Of a stretch of 64,000 bases of DNA, positions 32,847 through 42,562 are shown in pieces (position 1 is the first letter of the stretch; each line of letters begins with the position of its first letter). The notes beneath the pieces were generated by a model. It ran no database searches. It was not told where the DNA came from and worked only from the letters and a program-made list of their open reading frames with translations. The position numbers and the translations under genes are program-made. Source of the stretch: Phymatolithon calcareum. Lineage: Eukaryota > Rhodophyta > Florideophyceae > Hapalidiales. The stretch spans positions 248,001 through 312,000 of the forward strand of contig CDRMUB010000001.1 in the NCBI GenBank assembly GCA_977006965.1, read 5' to 3'.

Positions 32847-33860
32847 ATGTGCGGGCGTGGCCGCAACATGTTCCTGCGCGACGGCGTGCGAGCGGTCCAC
32901 TGGACGAGCCATTTAAAAATTTTCTTGCCGGACGCTGTTAGCCGTACGAGTAGCTTGAGAAGCGGCAGCAGGGACGATTGCAGGGAAAACTATACAGTAG
33001 CGAGCCTTCGTTTGAGTATGTTTGCCTACGATATCATACTTACGGCAAGGAATGAAAAAGAACTTCAGAAAATGCTCAATGAGTGCTTCGAATGGACACA
33101 GGTCTATCGGATGACATGGTCGACAAAAACATTCTCAGTCATACTCCCGAATAGAAAGATTGGAAGACAATTTCTCCTGGCGAACGAGGAAATTGAGATA
33201 AGATGTACTGCGGAATATCTCGGTACAACAATTGACAAGAACGGAATTTGTGACGACAGGCTGCTGGAGCGATTCAAAAGCGCAGGCGCAAACGTACTGA
33301 TGCAGTCAAGACGGGCATACACAATGCGCCTGAAGCCATGGACGCCGAAAATACAGATATCTATCGAAGAGGTCGAGAAGACATTTTTCGCGCAGGTAAT
33401 CGGGCCAGTCTCGAAAAACCAATTCTCAAGACTTCGCCTTCTGTGCCGCATCCAAGCAGCTGAGAACAGGAGATTGGTCCTAGCGCTTCGATTGCTCGAA
33501 AGAGCCAAGGACTGGAAAGCGAGCCTTAGTGCGGTATGTGAAAGTGGTGACGGATCGCACGTTGTGCCTCAAGGCGATGATGATGTAGTCATCATTTGGA
33601 ATCGAGAGACGCGAAATTGTGTTTGGAAATCAGGTCAAGGACGGGGTTATTCTCAAGATGAAACGGCGAGTGATGGTGATTCTCAACGTGAAATGTCGAG
33701 CGAGCATGACAGGGACAGTAAGTATGAAGTGACGGACAAGGAAGCGGAGGAGGAGATTATTCCGAGTTGTGGACAGCAAACGCCGTATGTATGGCCCCGT
33801 TCTTTCCCCATATATACGGCAGAAGTATACTGCGTCTATAGCTCGTTTTTGCGAATGTAG
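32847..33860 (+). pseudogene. chimeric ORF: decayed LINE reverse transcriptase joined to a WD40-like end
   Basis: The first ~230 codons are a non-LTR reverse transcriptase of a second LINE family: a decayed motif B (LRDGVRAVHWTS), FAYDIILTARNEKELQKML where FADDI is expected, TWSTKTFSVILPN (motif D), and EYLGTTIDKNG (motif E). The first catalytic Asp of motif C is Tyr, so it cannot polymerise DNA. From about 33,540 the composition changes and reads VPQGDDDVVIIWNRETRNCV, a WD40 blade, then an acidic Asp/Glu/Ser-rich tail. The open frame spans the join for 337 codons. It is probably accidental read-through of two relics. Confidence 0.65.
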
Positions 33861-33972
33861 CCGAAGAAGTCACGTTCCGTGTCCTGTTTATTCCTGGCAA
33901 TACAATGAAATACGCAAGTTGTTTGTTGGTGGACTGAAAAGTGGTGCGGTCGCTACCGTAGATGTAATTTAG

Positions 33973-35865
33973 TGGTGAAAGATGAATAAATAGTGGTTGC
34001 AGAACCTCCGTTGCGCATCGACGTCATTCATAAAAGTACGATTTGTCTCCAGTCTTCCGTGAACGTTTTCAATGCTCGAACGATGTTCAAATGAAGCATA
34101 ACACCGCAGTAGTTTGACAGCGATGAAAGGTAAGTTAGGTGAAGCAATTCCCCATTTTGGCGCACTGCGCAGCCTACCATATAAAAATTTCTGTCGCACT
34201 GTTATTAAAGTCATGCCCTCCTCACTCTCCTGTGCTCCTGATTATTTTGTGCCCATTCAATAAGAAATACAGCAAGCAAGCCTGCGTCAACCCATTCCAC
34301 AACACCGCAATTCATCATGCTGGTGACACGCAATGCTAAATGCCTCGCCAATCTTCGAACGCGCAAATGGTCACATCGCCGAAGTCAAGTATGAGGCCTT
34401 GATTCGCGTCGCAAATGAGCCATGTCGTCAATAATTACCGTACACTCATCCACCACAACGACTGTACACTTCTCGCCACCGACAGAACGCTGTCCGTCCC
34501 TGCCATCGCAACAGCCTCCGCTAGACTTCCACGATCGCCTCCCGTCGTGCGTCCATACTCATCTTCAGTTTCTTCTCTGCCATGCCCGCCCGCCTCGTAT
34601 GCGAAAGTGGCCGTCCATAACCCTGCCCACAGTGAACAAGGTGCGATGGGGGCGCGGGTCAAAGAAAATAAAACCGCTGTTTCATTTCAGAACTCCAGCG
34701 CACCGAACAAGTTCGCGCCACGTGCCCGCCATATCTACTGTAACGCTCGCCCCAACATCACCGTGTCCACAACACGCCCACGCTTGCTGTTGCCCCACGA
34801 CTGCGCAACGACGTGTCATTCCGGCGGTTTTGTTCTTCCTTGAGAGCGACATCATGGCATGCGCACGAGTTGCGCTGGTGTCAGTCGAAGCGTTGGGGTT
34901 CGGCTTGACAATACTGCGGTTGGAGTTTGACTCACTGACTGACATGCCAACGGTGCGACAACCGAATCGACGTAATGGCTATTCGAGTTGCAGATTTAAA
35001 CGGTTTGAGAGACATACGGCTTATGGGCTGACACCTCGGTCGTAATGCGCAATGCGATGCCAGCAAAAGGCCGACATATCAGGCCGCCACTGCACCGCAC
35101 GGATCGAGCGCTCAGAAAGATAGATGCAGACGTTCGGAGTTAAATTGGCGGGCGGTACAGTACAGAACAGTAATGCGCATCAGGGATGCATCCGAGTGCA
35201 TGGTGGGACGTGGACGAGTGCGACCGATTGTGCAAGTTTCTTCGGCAATTCTCAAATCCTCATGGGGCTCTACTGTACACAGGGCTACTAGCAAGTAGAT
35301 TTTTATTGATTGCTAGATACAGTGCAATTCGATTTGCAAGTAGCAGTCCCGGCGATTGTCTGCAAGTTGTATTGCAAGTTGATAGCCTGCATTTATGACA
35401 TGGGCCACGTCACGCAGCGCTGTATCCACACGTGGACTGAACGCCACGTCAGTACTGTAAACACTTGAATTGGTGCTCTACGTTTGTGACTATGATGGAT
35501 TCGGCATAATACGTACCGAGATGGTACAGTATAAATTAGAGAGTGCATGACATGCACTACATTGTGTCCGCTCAACACAGTCAAACATTTTGCAATTCGT
35601 ATTGCAAGTAGGCGGGTTTTTTGCAGTCCCACTCCAGTACAAGTAGATTGCAGTATACTGCAAGTCCAGTATACTGGATAGGACCCCTGTCTGTACAGTA
35701 CAATGGAATCTTTCTCTGTGTTTCATACAGTAGATTGGACAAAATAATGTAAGCTAAGATGCTCCTTCGCGTATGGTGCTAATTGTACTGTACTCCGCAT
35801 TCGCCTAAAGTGAGGTTAGCAAAGTTTCAAGGGTCAAAGTTTCGTCCATTCTACTCTATCTTTCT
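33973..35865. other. 1.9 kb without recognisable genes
   Basis: A 207-codon plus frame (34,422-35,045) and smaller minus frames show no family motif. Several ACAGTAC/GTACTGT motifs occur between 35,155 and 35,795, and the TTGCAAGT heptamer recurs in 35,290-35,650. Confidence 0.35.
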
Positions 35866-36077
35866 GTGGTATTAAAGGGCACGTTGCCGAAGAGTGATTC
35901 CGGTGTTGGAGTGACACACTGGATTAGAACTTGGCACACCATGCGGTTGTCGTCCATGCGAAATCTGCGTCCAAGCCAAGCCAGTTTCATAGCTAATCTC
36001 TGGTGGGGTGGTAGCCGCCATGTCCGACATCGCCCCCTTTCTCGCCTTCCGTGACGACACGTGCAGCATTCTCCCAT
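35866..36077 (-). mobile_element. possible LINE C-terminal relic
   Basis: The minus strand encodes LAWLGRRFRMDDNRMVCQVL, resembling the RWLGHVxRMDDxRxPKQxL block after the reverse transcriptase in many eukaryotic endonuclease/RT retroelements. Only this block is recognisable, so the call is tentative. Confidence 0.35.
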
Positions 36078-36654
36078 TGCATTAAATTTTTATGTTTCAT
36101 TTTCTGCGCTTCTCGCCTATTCACAATCCCAGCCCTTGTAAAAGACGTACAGTATTTCTGTTCTTTAAATTTCCACACCCGCACTGTGCGCATGTTCGAC
36201 ATTCGGCTTCACAACGCCCAGCATCGTTCGTTCGTTCGTGTTTTCTCCTCAAAATTGTAACAATAGCATGCTGCAATCATTGCCAACAAGCTTCCGCACC
36301 GCTTCGCCCTCCACATCGCGCCCATCTGTAAACCACAAACACGCAACAACATCTTTCACGCGGTGTTCATCGGCTCGTGTTCCTTCATTGAAGGGACACG
36401 TGCGGGTGAACAGAGCTGGACGAATGTTTGTCGATTCTACGCCCGCGTCGGCGCGCGTGGAGCGTCCGAAATGAGGAGGAATTTACTGCGACTGGGAGGA
36501 ATGAGTCGCTCGTATTACACAACCCAATGTTTCGTACTATAGTGTTCACAACGGCGAAGAGCTCCGGATGGTTCATTTGGCGCAGTGAGTTTGTGGAGTT
36601 TCTCGTACTTTATGCGTGTGTGCGGCGGCTTTTGGCTGTGTTTTCATACATATA

Positions 36655-36835
36655 TGGGGAAGAAGAAGAAAGATAGATTGTTACTTAAAAGCTACCAACG
36701 CATCTGCTGACGGTTGGGGCAATTTTCCTGGTGCCAAGAGGTTTTGGCTGGATTCTGTCTATGGAAGAGTTTCTTTTTTCTTGGTGTAGCGCGATTCAGT
36801 GGAGTACAAAAACCCACCTCTGGTCTCCAGTCGGC
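36655..36835 (-). mobile_element. second SINE-like family, copy 1
   Basis: The minus strand matches the element at 49,927-50,097 over its length: head GGAGACCAGAGGTGGG with ATTCAGTGGATTACA-like sequence nearby, middle blocks TAGATTCTGTCT, CCAAGAG-TTTTGGC, GGGGCAA and CGTCAGCAGATGCGTTGGT, and the end TTTAA-TAAA-ATCTA followed by CTTCTTCTTC. No clear target-site duplication is visible here. Its function is unknown; it has no coding capacity. Confidence 0.65.
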
Positions 36836-38330
36836 GAGTTAAGACATTACAGGAAAAAAGAACAGAGACCCCGCCAACATGATTCGGAGCTGAGGTCGCA
36901 TATGGAGGGACAGCGTGTTTGTAACGTTGAACTCCATGCATAACAACGCTCGTTCACCGCATTCGCCTGCTCTCGTTTCCGCGTAGCTTCTCGACTTTCT
37001 GTCCACAGAACCCGTCCCCCAACATCCAGCCACGTGAGCTGCACACGTCAATTTTTACAAGTTTACATCTTCCGTAGAACACTCTACTTGCAGTTCTTTT
37101 TCTGCCACGCAACAACCCGTTTCGGCAAACTTCAAAACGTATCCACAAGCCTCTTATTCTCCTTCGCCAGCCTATCGCGGTGGTAACTCCTCTCCACCAC
37201 CTTGCACGCGATTTTCCTCTTAACTTCATCCACCTCCCTCTGTCCCTTCGCAACTTCCCTCCGCACCTCGCGGAACTCCGCGCGGTAAAACCTGACTTGC
37301 ACAGTCTCGCCCTGCACAACGCGCATCCACCGCGCAACCTTCTTGATTTTCCCCCAGCCATTTGCGCACGTTACTAACATTCGACTTGCGCTGCGTTCTC
37401 AACTTCGACTTTGTAGTCATGACACGGTCAAGTGGTCCTTCATTCTGCGCAAGTACTTTGCGCTTGTCTCATCACGCACCCGAAGCGCTTTTCTCACCCT
37501 CGCATATGAGAGCAGCCTTCGCATCCGCGCATTGGCAGTCAAATACGCGGCAACCTCCCGGTAGATCGGGTTGCCAAACTGCCAGCGAAAATCCACCCTC
37601 CCCCCACTCGCGATAAACCGCAGCAACTCCGCGCGCGTCGACGACGACGTCAATTTATCCACTGCCCTTACATACGCCGCGTCGCGTGAGAGGCGCATCT
37701 CATTCCGCAACGCATTGCCCCTCCCCCGCACCCGCAGCACGTCCTTCATCACCTTCGCCGTCTCATCTCACGTCTTGCGCGCAAGCGCCTGCCTGATGCA
37801 CGCGGTCTCCTGCCGGCACACGTGGACCGGGAACAATTTCCGCGCGAATGCACGATCGCTGCGCCAGGAGGGCGACCGGCAGATGCCCGGTCCGAGCCCG
37901 GTTTTGCGGGGGGCGCGCAGGACGTTCTCGCAGCGGCGGAGCTTGTGCAGGCTGGTGAAGATGGAGCAGTGGTGATCGGATTCATAGAACCAGCCGAGGG
38001 TAAATAGAAGGAAGCGAAAGAGCAAAAGGAGCGCTATTCAGGAGCGCCATGCAGACTTCATCGCGATGAAGGCGGACTTGCGTGGCGTCCGACGTTTGCT
38101 CGGACAATGAGCGGCATGGCACATGGACGACGGAGAGCCGATGCAGGCGCAATAGGCACGAATTCGGTATTGGCGACTGCCAACATGACGAATGGCGGGC
38201 GCTTGGACAGCTGCGGTCCACCGCCGCGCCAGGCAGGTGTGCGCCAGATTCAATTCGCGGTGCCGCGCTCGCAAAAGTTATCCGGCGGTTGCGGTCGACA
38301 AAGTACGAGGGCGAAGTAGATTGGTCGGCG
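36834..38330 (-). repeat. segmental duplication, copy 1
   Basis: This segment and 39,410-41,600 share blocks in order. Examples are GATTCGGAG-TGA-GTCGCAT followed by ATGGAGGGACAGCGTG, the run CGTAGCTTCTCGACTTTC followed by GTCCACAGAACCCGTC, and CCAACATGACGAATGG near the far end. Copy 2 has about 0.8 kb extra sequence near its left end, containing WD40-like remains. Confidence 0.7.
37130..38000 (-). pseudogene. uncharacterised coiled-coil gene, duplicated (copy 1)
   Basis: The minus strand encodes, in order: CRSPSWRSDRAFARKLFPVH then VCRQETACIRQALA; after a TGA, MKDVLRVRGRGNALRNEMRL then SRDAAYVRAVDKLTSSS; and, after a frame change, WMRVVQGETVQVRFYRAEFR with a heptad-like basic stretch (REVAKGQREVDEVKRKIA). 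The same protein segments recur in the copy at 40.3-41.5 kb, so they belonged to a real gene. I recognise no family. Charged heptads suggest a coiled coil. A stop between blocks and frame changes indicate decay, although introns cannot be excluded. Confidence 0.45.
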
Positions 38331-38470
38331 GCGAGCGCACTGATTTGCTTGACGTGAAGGTAAGGTTACAGTACCTGCTATCATGGGAAAGTAAAAAGAG
38401 TGGGAGGAAAGCAAATTTTCAATGAATCAAAAAAATAAATAAAAATCAGCAGTCGTTTCTGCACAAAAAA

Positions 38471-38752
38471 TTATGAGGGAATTGATGTATCAGCAAAATT
38501 ATTGAATTTAATGTACTCGTGTACGCCTGCCACGGCGTATTCGAGAACGTCACCCAATAAACGTTCACTGCAGTGGTTACCGTACAGAGCGCAAAGCAAT
38601 TGACAGTGTCTACGCGGCTCCAACGCCTTAATCAATGCGGTTTGTGTGTCAGCGTCATCCGAGCGCATCGAAACTATTGGCACAAAATCCCGCTTACTTG
38701 CACAAGATGTGCCCTTTCCTAATCTTAATGTTTGGTCAATATTTTTGACCAC
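38471..38752 (-). CDS. hypothetical ORF, 93 codons
   Basis: This minus-strand frame has a balanced composition (CQLLCALYGNHCSERLLGDV, then LEYAVAGVHEYIKFNNF) and reads like the C-terminus of a globular protein. I recognise no family. It lies between the duplicated segments and may be a 3' exon or remnant. Confidence 0.3.
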   Translation of the reverse strand: MVKNIDQTLRLGKGTSCASKRDFVPIVSMRSDDADTQTALIKALEPRRHCQLLCALYGNHCSERLLGDVLEYAVAGVHEYIKFNNFADTSIPS

Positions 38753-39409
38753 AAAATGGACGCGCGATCATTAGCCCCCTGACATTCACAGCGGGCAGAC
38801 ACACGCGTTCATTAAGGACAGTAAATCTGGTTTCATATTTGTTTTTGATGCGAGTCTTTAGTTTCAAATAAAGCGCGCTTTTGTGTTTTTAAAAAGTTTT
38901 GTTGTCGTACTGTACGCTTTGCTTTCCTCCCCCTCTTACAGTACATTCCCTTGCGGAAATCAGTCAGCTTTTCCTGCATCTCTCTGCAACATCAGTTCTA
39001 CTCCCCAGTACGAAAAACTCCAATCTCGTTCATTCTGAACTTTCCTGAGATCTACATTGGTGGTGGTCTTACTGAAAGCCCGATCCTGCGTGAGTCTCTT
39101 TCCCCGCCCAAAGTGCGTTTGGTAGAGCCATTGCCAATGTTTGCCTTTCATTCAGCTCATCGCAGTTTCCAGTTCTGCACCGACACCGACATGGCATGTG
39201 TTGAAGCGACCAATGTGGAGTAGGCTGTGGAGAAACCGCGAATTGCGTCGCCAACTCGCGCATTCGGCACTGGCTACACTTCTGCGCTACTCGTCCTCAA
39301 TGGAACTGGCTTCAAAGGATGGGAGCGCAGTGCGCACAACAATGATGACGTAGGTGTGCATAAGATATCATCTGCAACCGCACGGCACAACGCGAAATGC
39401 TCAGGGGGC
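38753..39409. other. no gene recognised
   Basis: Contains GTACTGTAC at about 38,908 and ACAGTAC at about 38,938; short open stretches without motifs. Confidence 0.35.
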
Positions 39410-40290
39410 GAGATAAGATATTACCGGAAAAAAGAACGGGGGGATAACATAATCGCCGTCAAGACGATTCGGAGTTGACGTCGCATATGGAGGGACAGCG
39501 TGATTGTAACGTTCGTTCGTACGCAGGGGAACAAAGAGGACTGCCACTACGCCGGCCCGACGAACGCGATAATGTGGAATTCAGCTCTCACACGCACATG
39601 TCGGCGCGATGCTCGCGCGGCAAAATTTGTGGCTAGTTTTCAAGATGGTAAGCTGCAGACGCTAATTATGACGTTCGCGGGTTTAACGAACTTGACTGAA
39701 CTGTATATGGATACGATTCACTTGTAGTACACGGAGAGGAACGGGAACGAGCTCCGGTTGTGGACGGGGACAGAACTTGGGCCGGTAACCTGCAAGTGCC
39801 AACGCAATGCTAGTCAGAGCACTATTTCGTTTCGCGGAGATGACAACCGATTGTCGGATCGGTAGACGGTGTCTCCCCCTACTCGCGACGTATGGTACGG
39901 GTTCTCGCCACCCGCTCGTGGCGAACGTTGGTTCTTCACCGAGATGGTGGGATAAATGAAGAAGACGTTACCTTGACGGTAGAAATGGCTTGAACTTCGT
40001 CGACCAGAGTGTGTCGCGAGATAAAGTTTTCATACGATAATCCCGCTTAGTAAGTGTAAGCTAGGTCTCTTTTCCCCATGCATGCTTCGTGCTTTGCCAT
40101 CCAGGCTGACAACCTTGTTGCCCAAGTGTCTATCAAACCAAGACAACAAACCAACCTACTGTTCTTGCGTCAAAATTAACCTCGTGCACATCTCCCGTTC
40201 ATGCGACAAGTCTTGAGGCAGAGAAACAGGTGCAGCGAGATACTCAACGAGGGCTAGCAAAACGTTACATGCCAACTAAACTTCGCTCTG
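39410..40290 (+). pseudogene. WD40-repeat gene remnant
   Basis: After 39,720 the plus strand reads ERNGNELRLWTGTELGPVT and STISFRGDDNRLSDR, resembling a WD40 pair (xxDGTxRLWDxxTGxxLGxPL, then VxSVxFSxDGxRLASG). AGPTNAIMWNSALTRT near 39,560 may be part of another blade. Stops break all frames. It is the extra sequence inside copy 2 of the segmental duplication. Related NLR proteins often end in WD40 repeats, but a link is not shown. Confidence 0.45.
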
Positions 40291-40301
40291 CAGCTGTGCG
40301 T

Positions 40302-41520
40302 TCACCACACTCGTCGGCTCTCGTCTCCGCGTAGCTTCTCGACTTTCGGTCCACAGAACCCGTCCTCCATCAGGTAGCCACGAGAACAGCACTCGTCAAA
40401 ATCTACTCCTTTACTCCTTCCGTAGTACATTCTGCTTGCAGGTCTTTTCCTGCCACGCAACAACCCGCTTCGCCAAACTTCGTACCATGTCCACAAACCT
40501 CTTCTTCTCCTCCGCCAGTCTATCGCGGTGGTAACTTCTCTCCACCCCCTTGCCGCAATTTTCCTCTTAACTTCATCCACCTTCCTCGGTCCCCTCGCAA
40601 CTCCCTCCACACCTCGCGGAACTCCGCACGGTAGAACCTTACCTGCACTGCATCGTCCTGCACGACCCGCATCCATCTTGATTCCCCCCAACCACAAGCG
40701 CAGGTTACGAATGTGCGACTTGCGCTTCGTGCGCAACTTTGGCTTTGTGCCCATCACACGCTCGAAATGAACCTTCATCATCCGCAGATACTGTACCCGC
40801 GTCCCGCGTCCTGCGCGCTCTGCGCTCCCGCGACGGCGCGAGCAGGCGCCACATGCGCGCATTGGCGGCCAAATAGGATGCCACCTTGCAGTTGAGCCGG
40901 TTGCCGAGCTGCGAACGCACATCCACAGTCCCCCGAGCGCCATAAAACGCAGCAACTCCGCGCGCGTCGCCTCCTACGAACATTTATCCACCGTCCGAAC
41001 GTATGCGCCGTCTCGCGAGAAGTGCGTCTCATGATTCAGCGCGTTGCCCCTCCCGCGCACGCGCAGCACGTCCTTCAATACATTTTCCGCATCGTCTCGC
41101 AGTTGACGAGTGAGCGTTTGTCGAATGCACGCAACCTCCTGCCGACACACACGGACCGGGAAGTACGGTCGCGCGAACGAGTGGTCACCACGCCACGACG
41201 GCGACCGGCAGACGCTTGGACCGAGATCGGCTTGCGGTGAACGTGCAAGAAGTTCGAGCAGCGGCGGAACTTGTGCAGGGCGTTGAATTCGCTGCGACCG
41301 CAGTAGGCGGCGCGGCTGCAGTCGAAGGAATAACGGTGGTCGGATTTGTGGAACCAGCCGAGGGAGGAAAAGGAGAAAGAGCGAGAAGCGCCAGGCAGAC
41401 TTCATCGCCGCGAACGCGGAGCGTTCCGTGGCGCCCGACGTTTGCCGGACTATAGGGCATGGCGGACGGCGAATGCCTATGTTGACGAAATAGAAGGCAA
41501 TTCGCCGCTGGGGACCGTCA
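40302..41520 (-). pseudogene. uncharacterised coiled-coil gene, duplicated (copy 2)
   Basis: Minus-strand blocks match copy 1: CRSPSWRGDHSFARPYFPVR then VCRQEVACIRQTL, then KDVLRVRGRGNALNHETHFS then RDGAYVRTVDK, then a basic tail with RKVDEVKRKIA. In this copy the first two blocks share one open frame, where copy 1 has a TGA, but a stop follows VDKCS and further frameshifts occur. Each copy therefore keeps a part open that the other has lost. Confidence 0.45.
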
Positions 41521-41735
41521 ACATGACGAATGGTGCCCGCAGACTGCTGTGGGGCGGTAGCCTCCGCTTGCAGGCTGGCGGCGACAGAGGGCGACGCGTA
41601 ATTCGGATCAGGCGGAAAAACTTAGAGCATCTTATCATAAGAGAGGGCGTTGTGCCGTTTGGAGGTCCACAGCATTACCCTCAGGACAATACAGAAGTGG
41701 ATCCTTGCACGTTTAGCCATGACGAAAGAAAATAA

Positions 41736-42562
41736 TTCAAACAAATAGCGGAAACTCATAACTGATTAAAGAATAAAAAAGTGTTGGCAATATTACAGTT
41801 TGCATCAATCTGGGAGTCGATACTGCCAGAGTGGCAGGATGCAGAGCGTTAAGGGAGTGGACAACCCCCGCCCTTTTCGTTCTCAGCACACAGTGCATAC
41901 AGTATCATAGATTGTCATGATGACATACATATTTCAAAAAGTAGTTTATTCCAACGTTAACCCACGTGCATGGAGCATGCAATTTTTCGCATACAGTAAA
42001 AGGAAAATGTACCTCCGTAAAATTTGTTGTCTGGCTCAAAAACGTTTTGATGCAGTTCGAATTGAAACTGCTGTGCAGTGCCGTATTGCACTACAGTACT
42101 GGTGTACGTTCTATTTGTTTCTCAAAATGTCTTCATAGACAGCTTCAACGAGCTTAGTTGCCTCGAATGTTCGACTGTTAGAGTTCTTTAAACTTCTCCT
42201 GCCGAGTTCTCGCCAGTACTATAACTTTATCAGCGAACGGACACGAATTATGGTAGAAATGACAAAGGTATTCAAAGATTCGGTGCAATAAATAAGCTCG
42301 ATCAAGCGGTCCGAGCTGAAGCAGGTGACCTGTTTCACATACAGTGCAGAAATGCGCAGAAGCAGAGCGTTTCAATAATGTTTCATTCTACATGCCATCG
42401 CGCACTGGACAGTATGAAATAGCATGAATTTCGCACAACAGCACCCCCGCAGCAAACGCGTAGTCAAGCTTTGTCTCACCGTTCACAACGCAGTCGTCGA
42501 CCTCTTCCTGCACCATCACTTCGTCAGCATCAGCTTCACCCAGCAGTCTAATCCACTTCGAC
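41736..42562. other. upstream region of the NB-ARC gene
   Basis: No gene recognised. Short open stretches only; CTACAGTACTG occurs near 42,091. Confidence 0.35.

Noticed and set aside
34422-35045. 207-codon plus-strand frame
   Set aside because: Composition is biased (His, Arg, Pro, Ser), there is no motif, and overlapping frames of similar quality exist on both strands.
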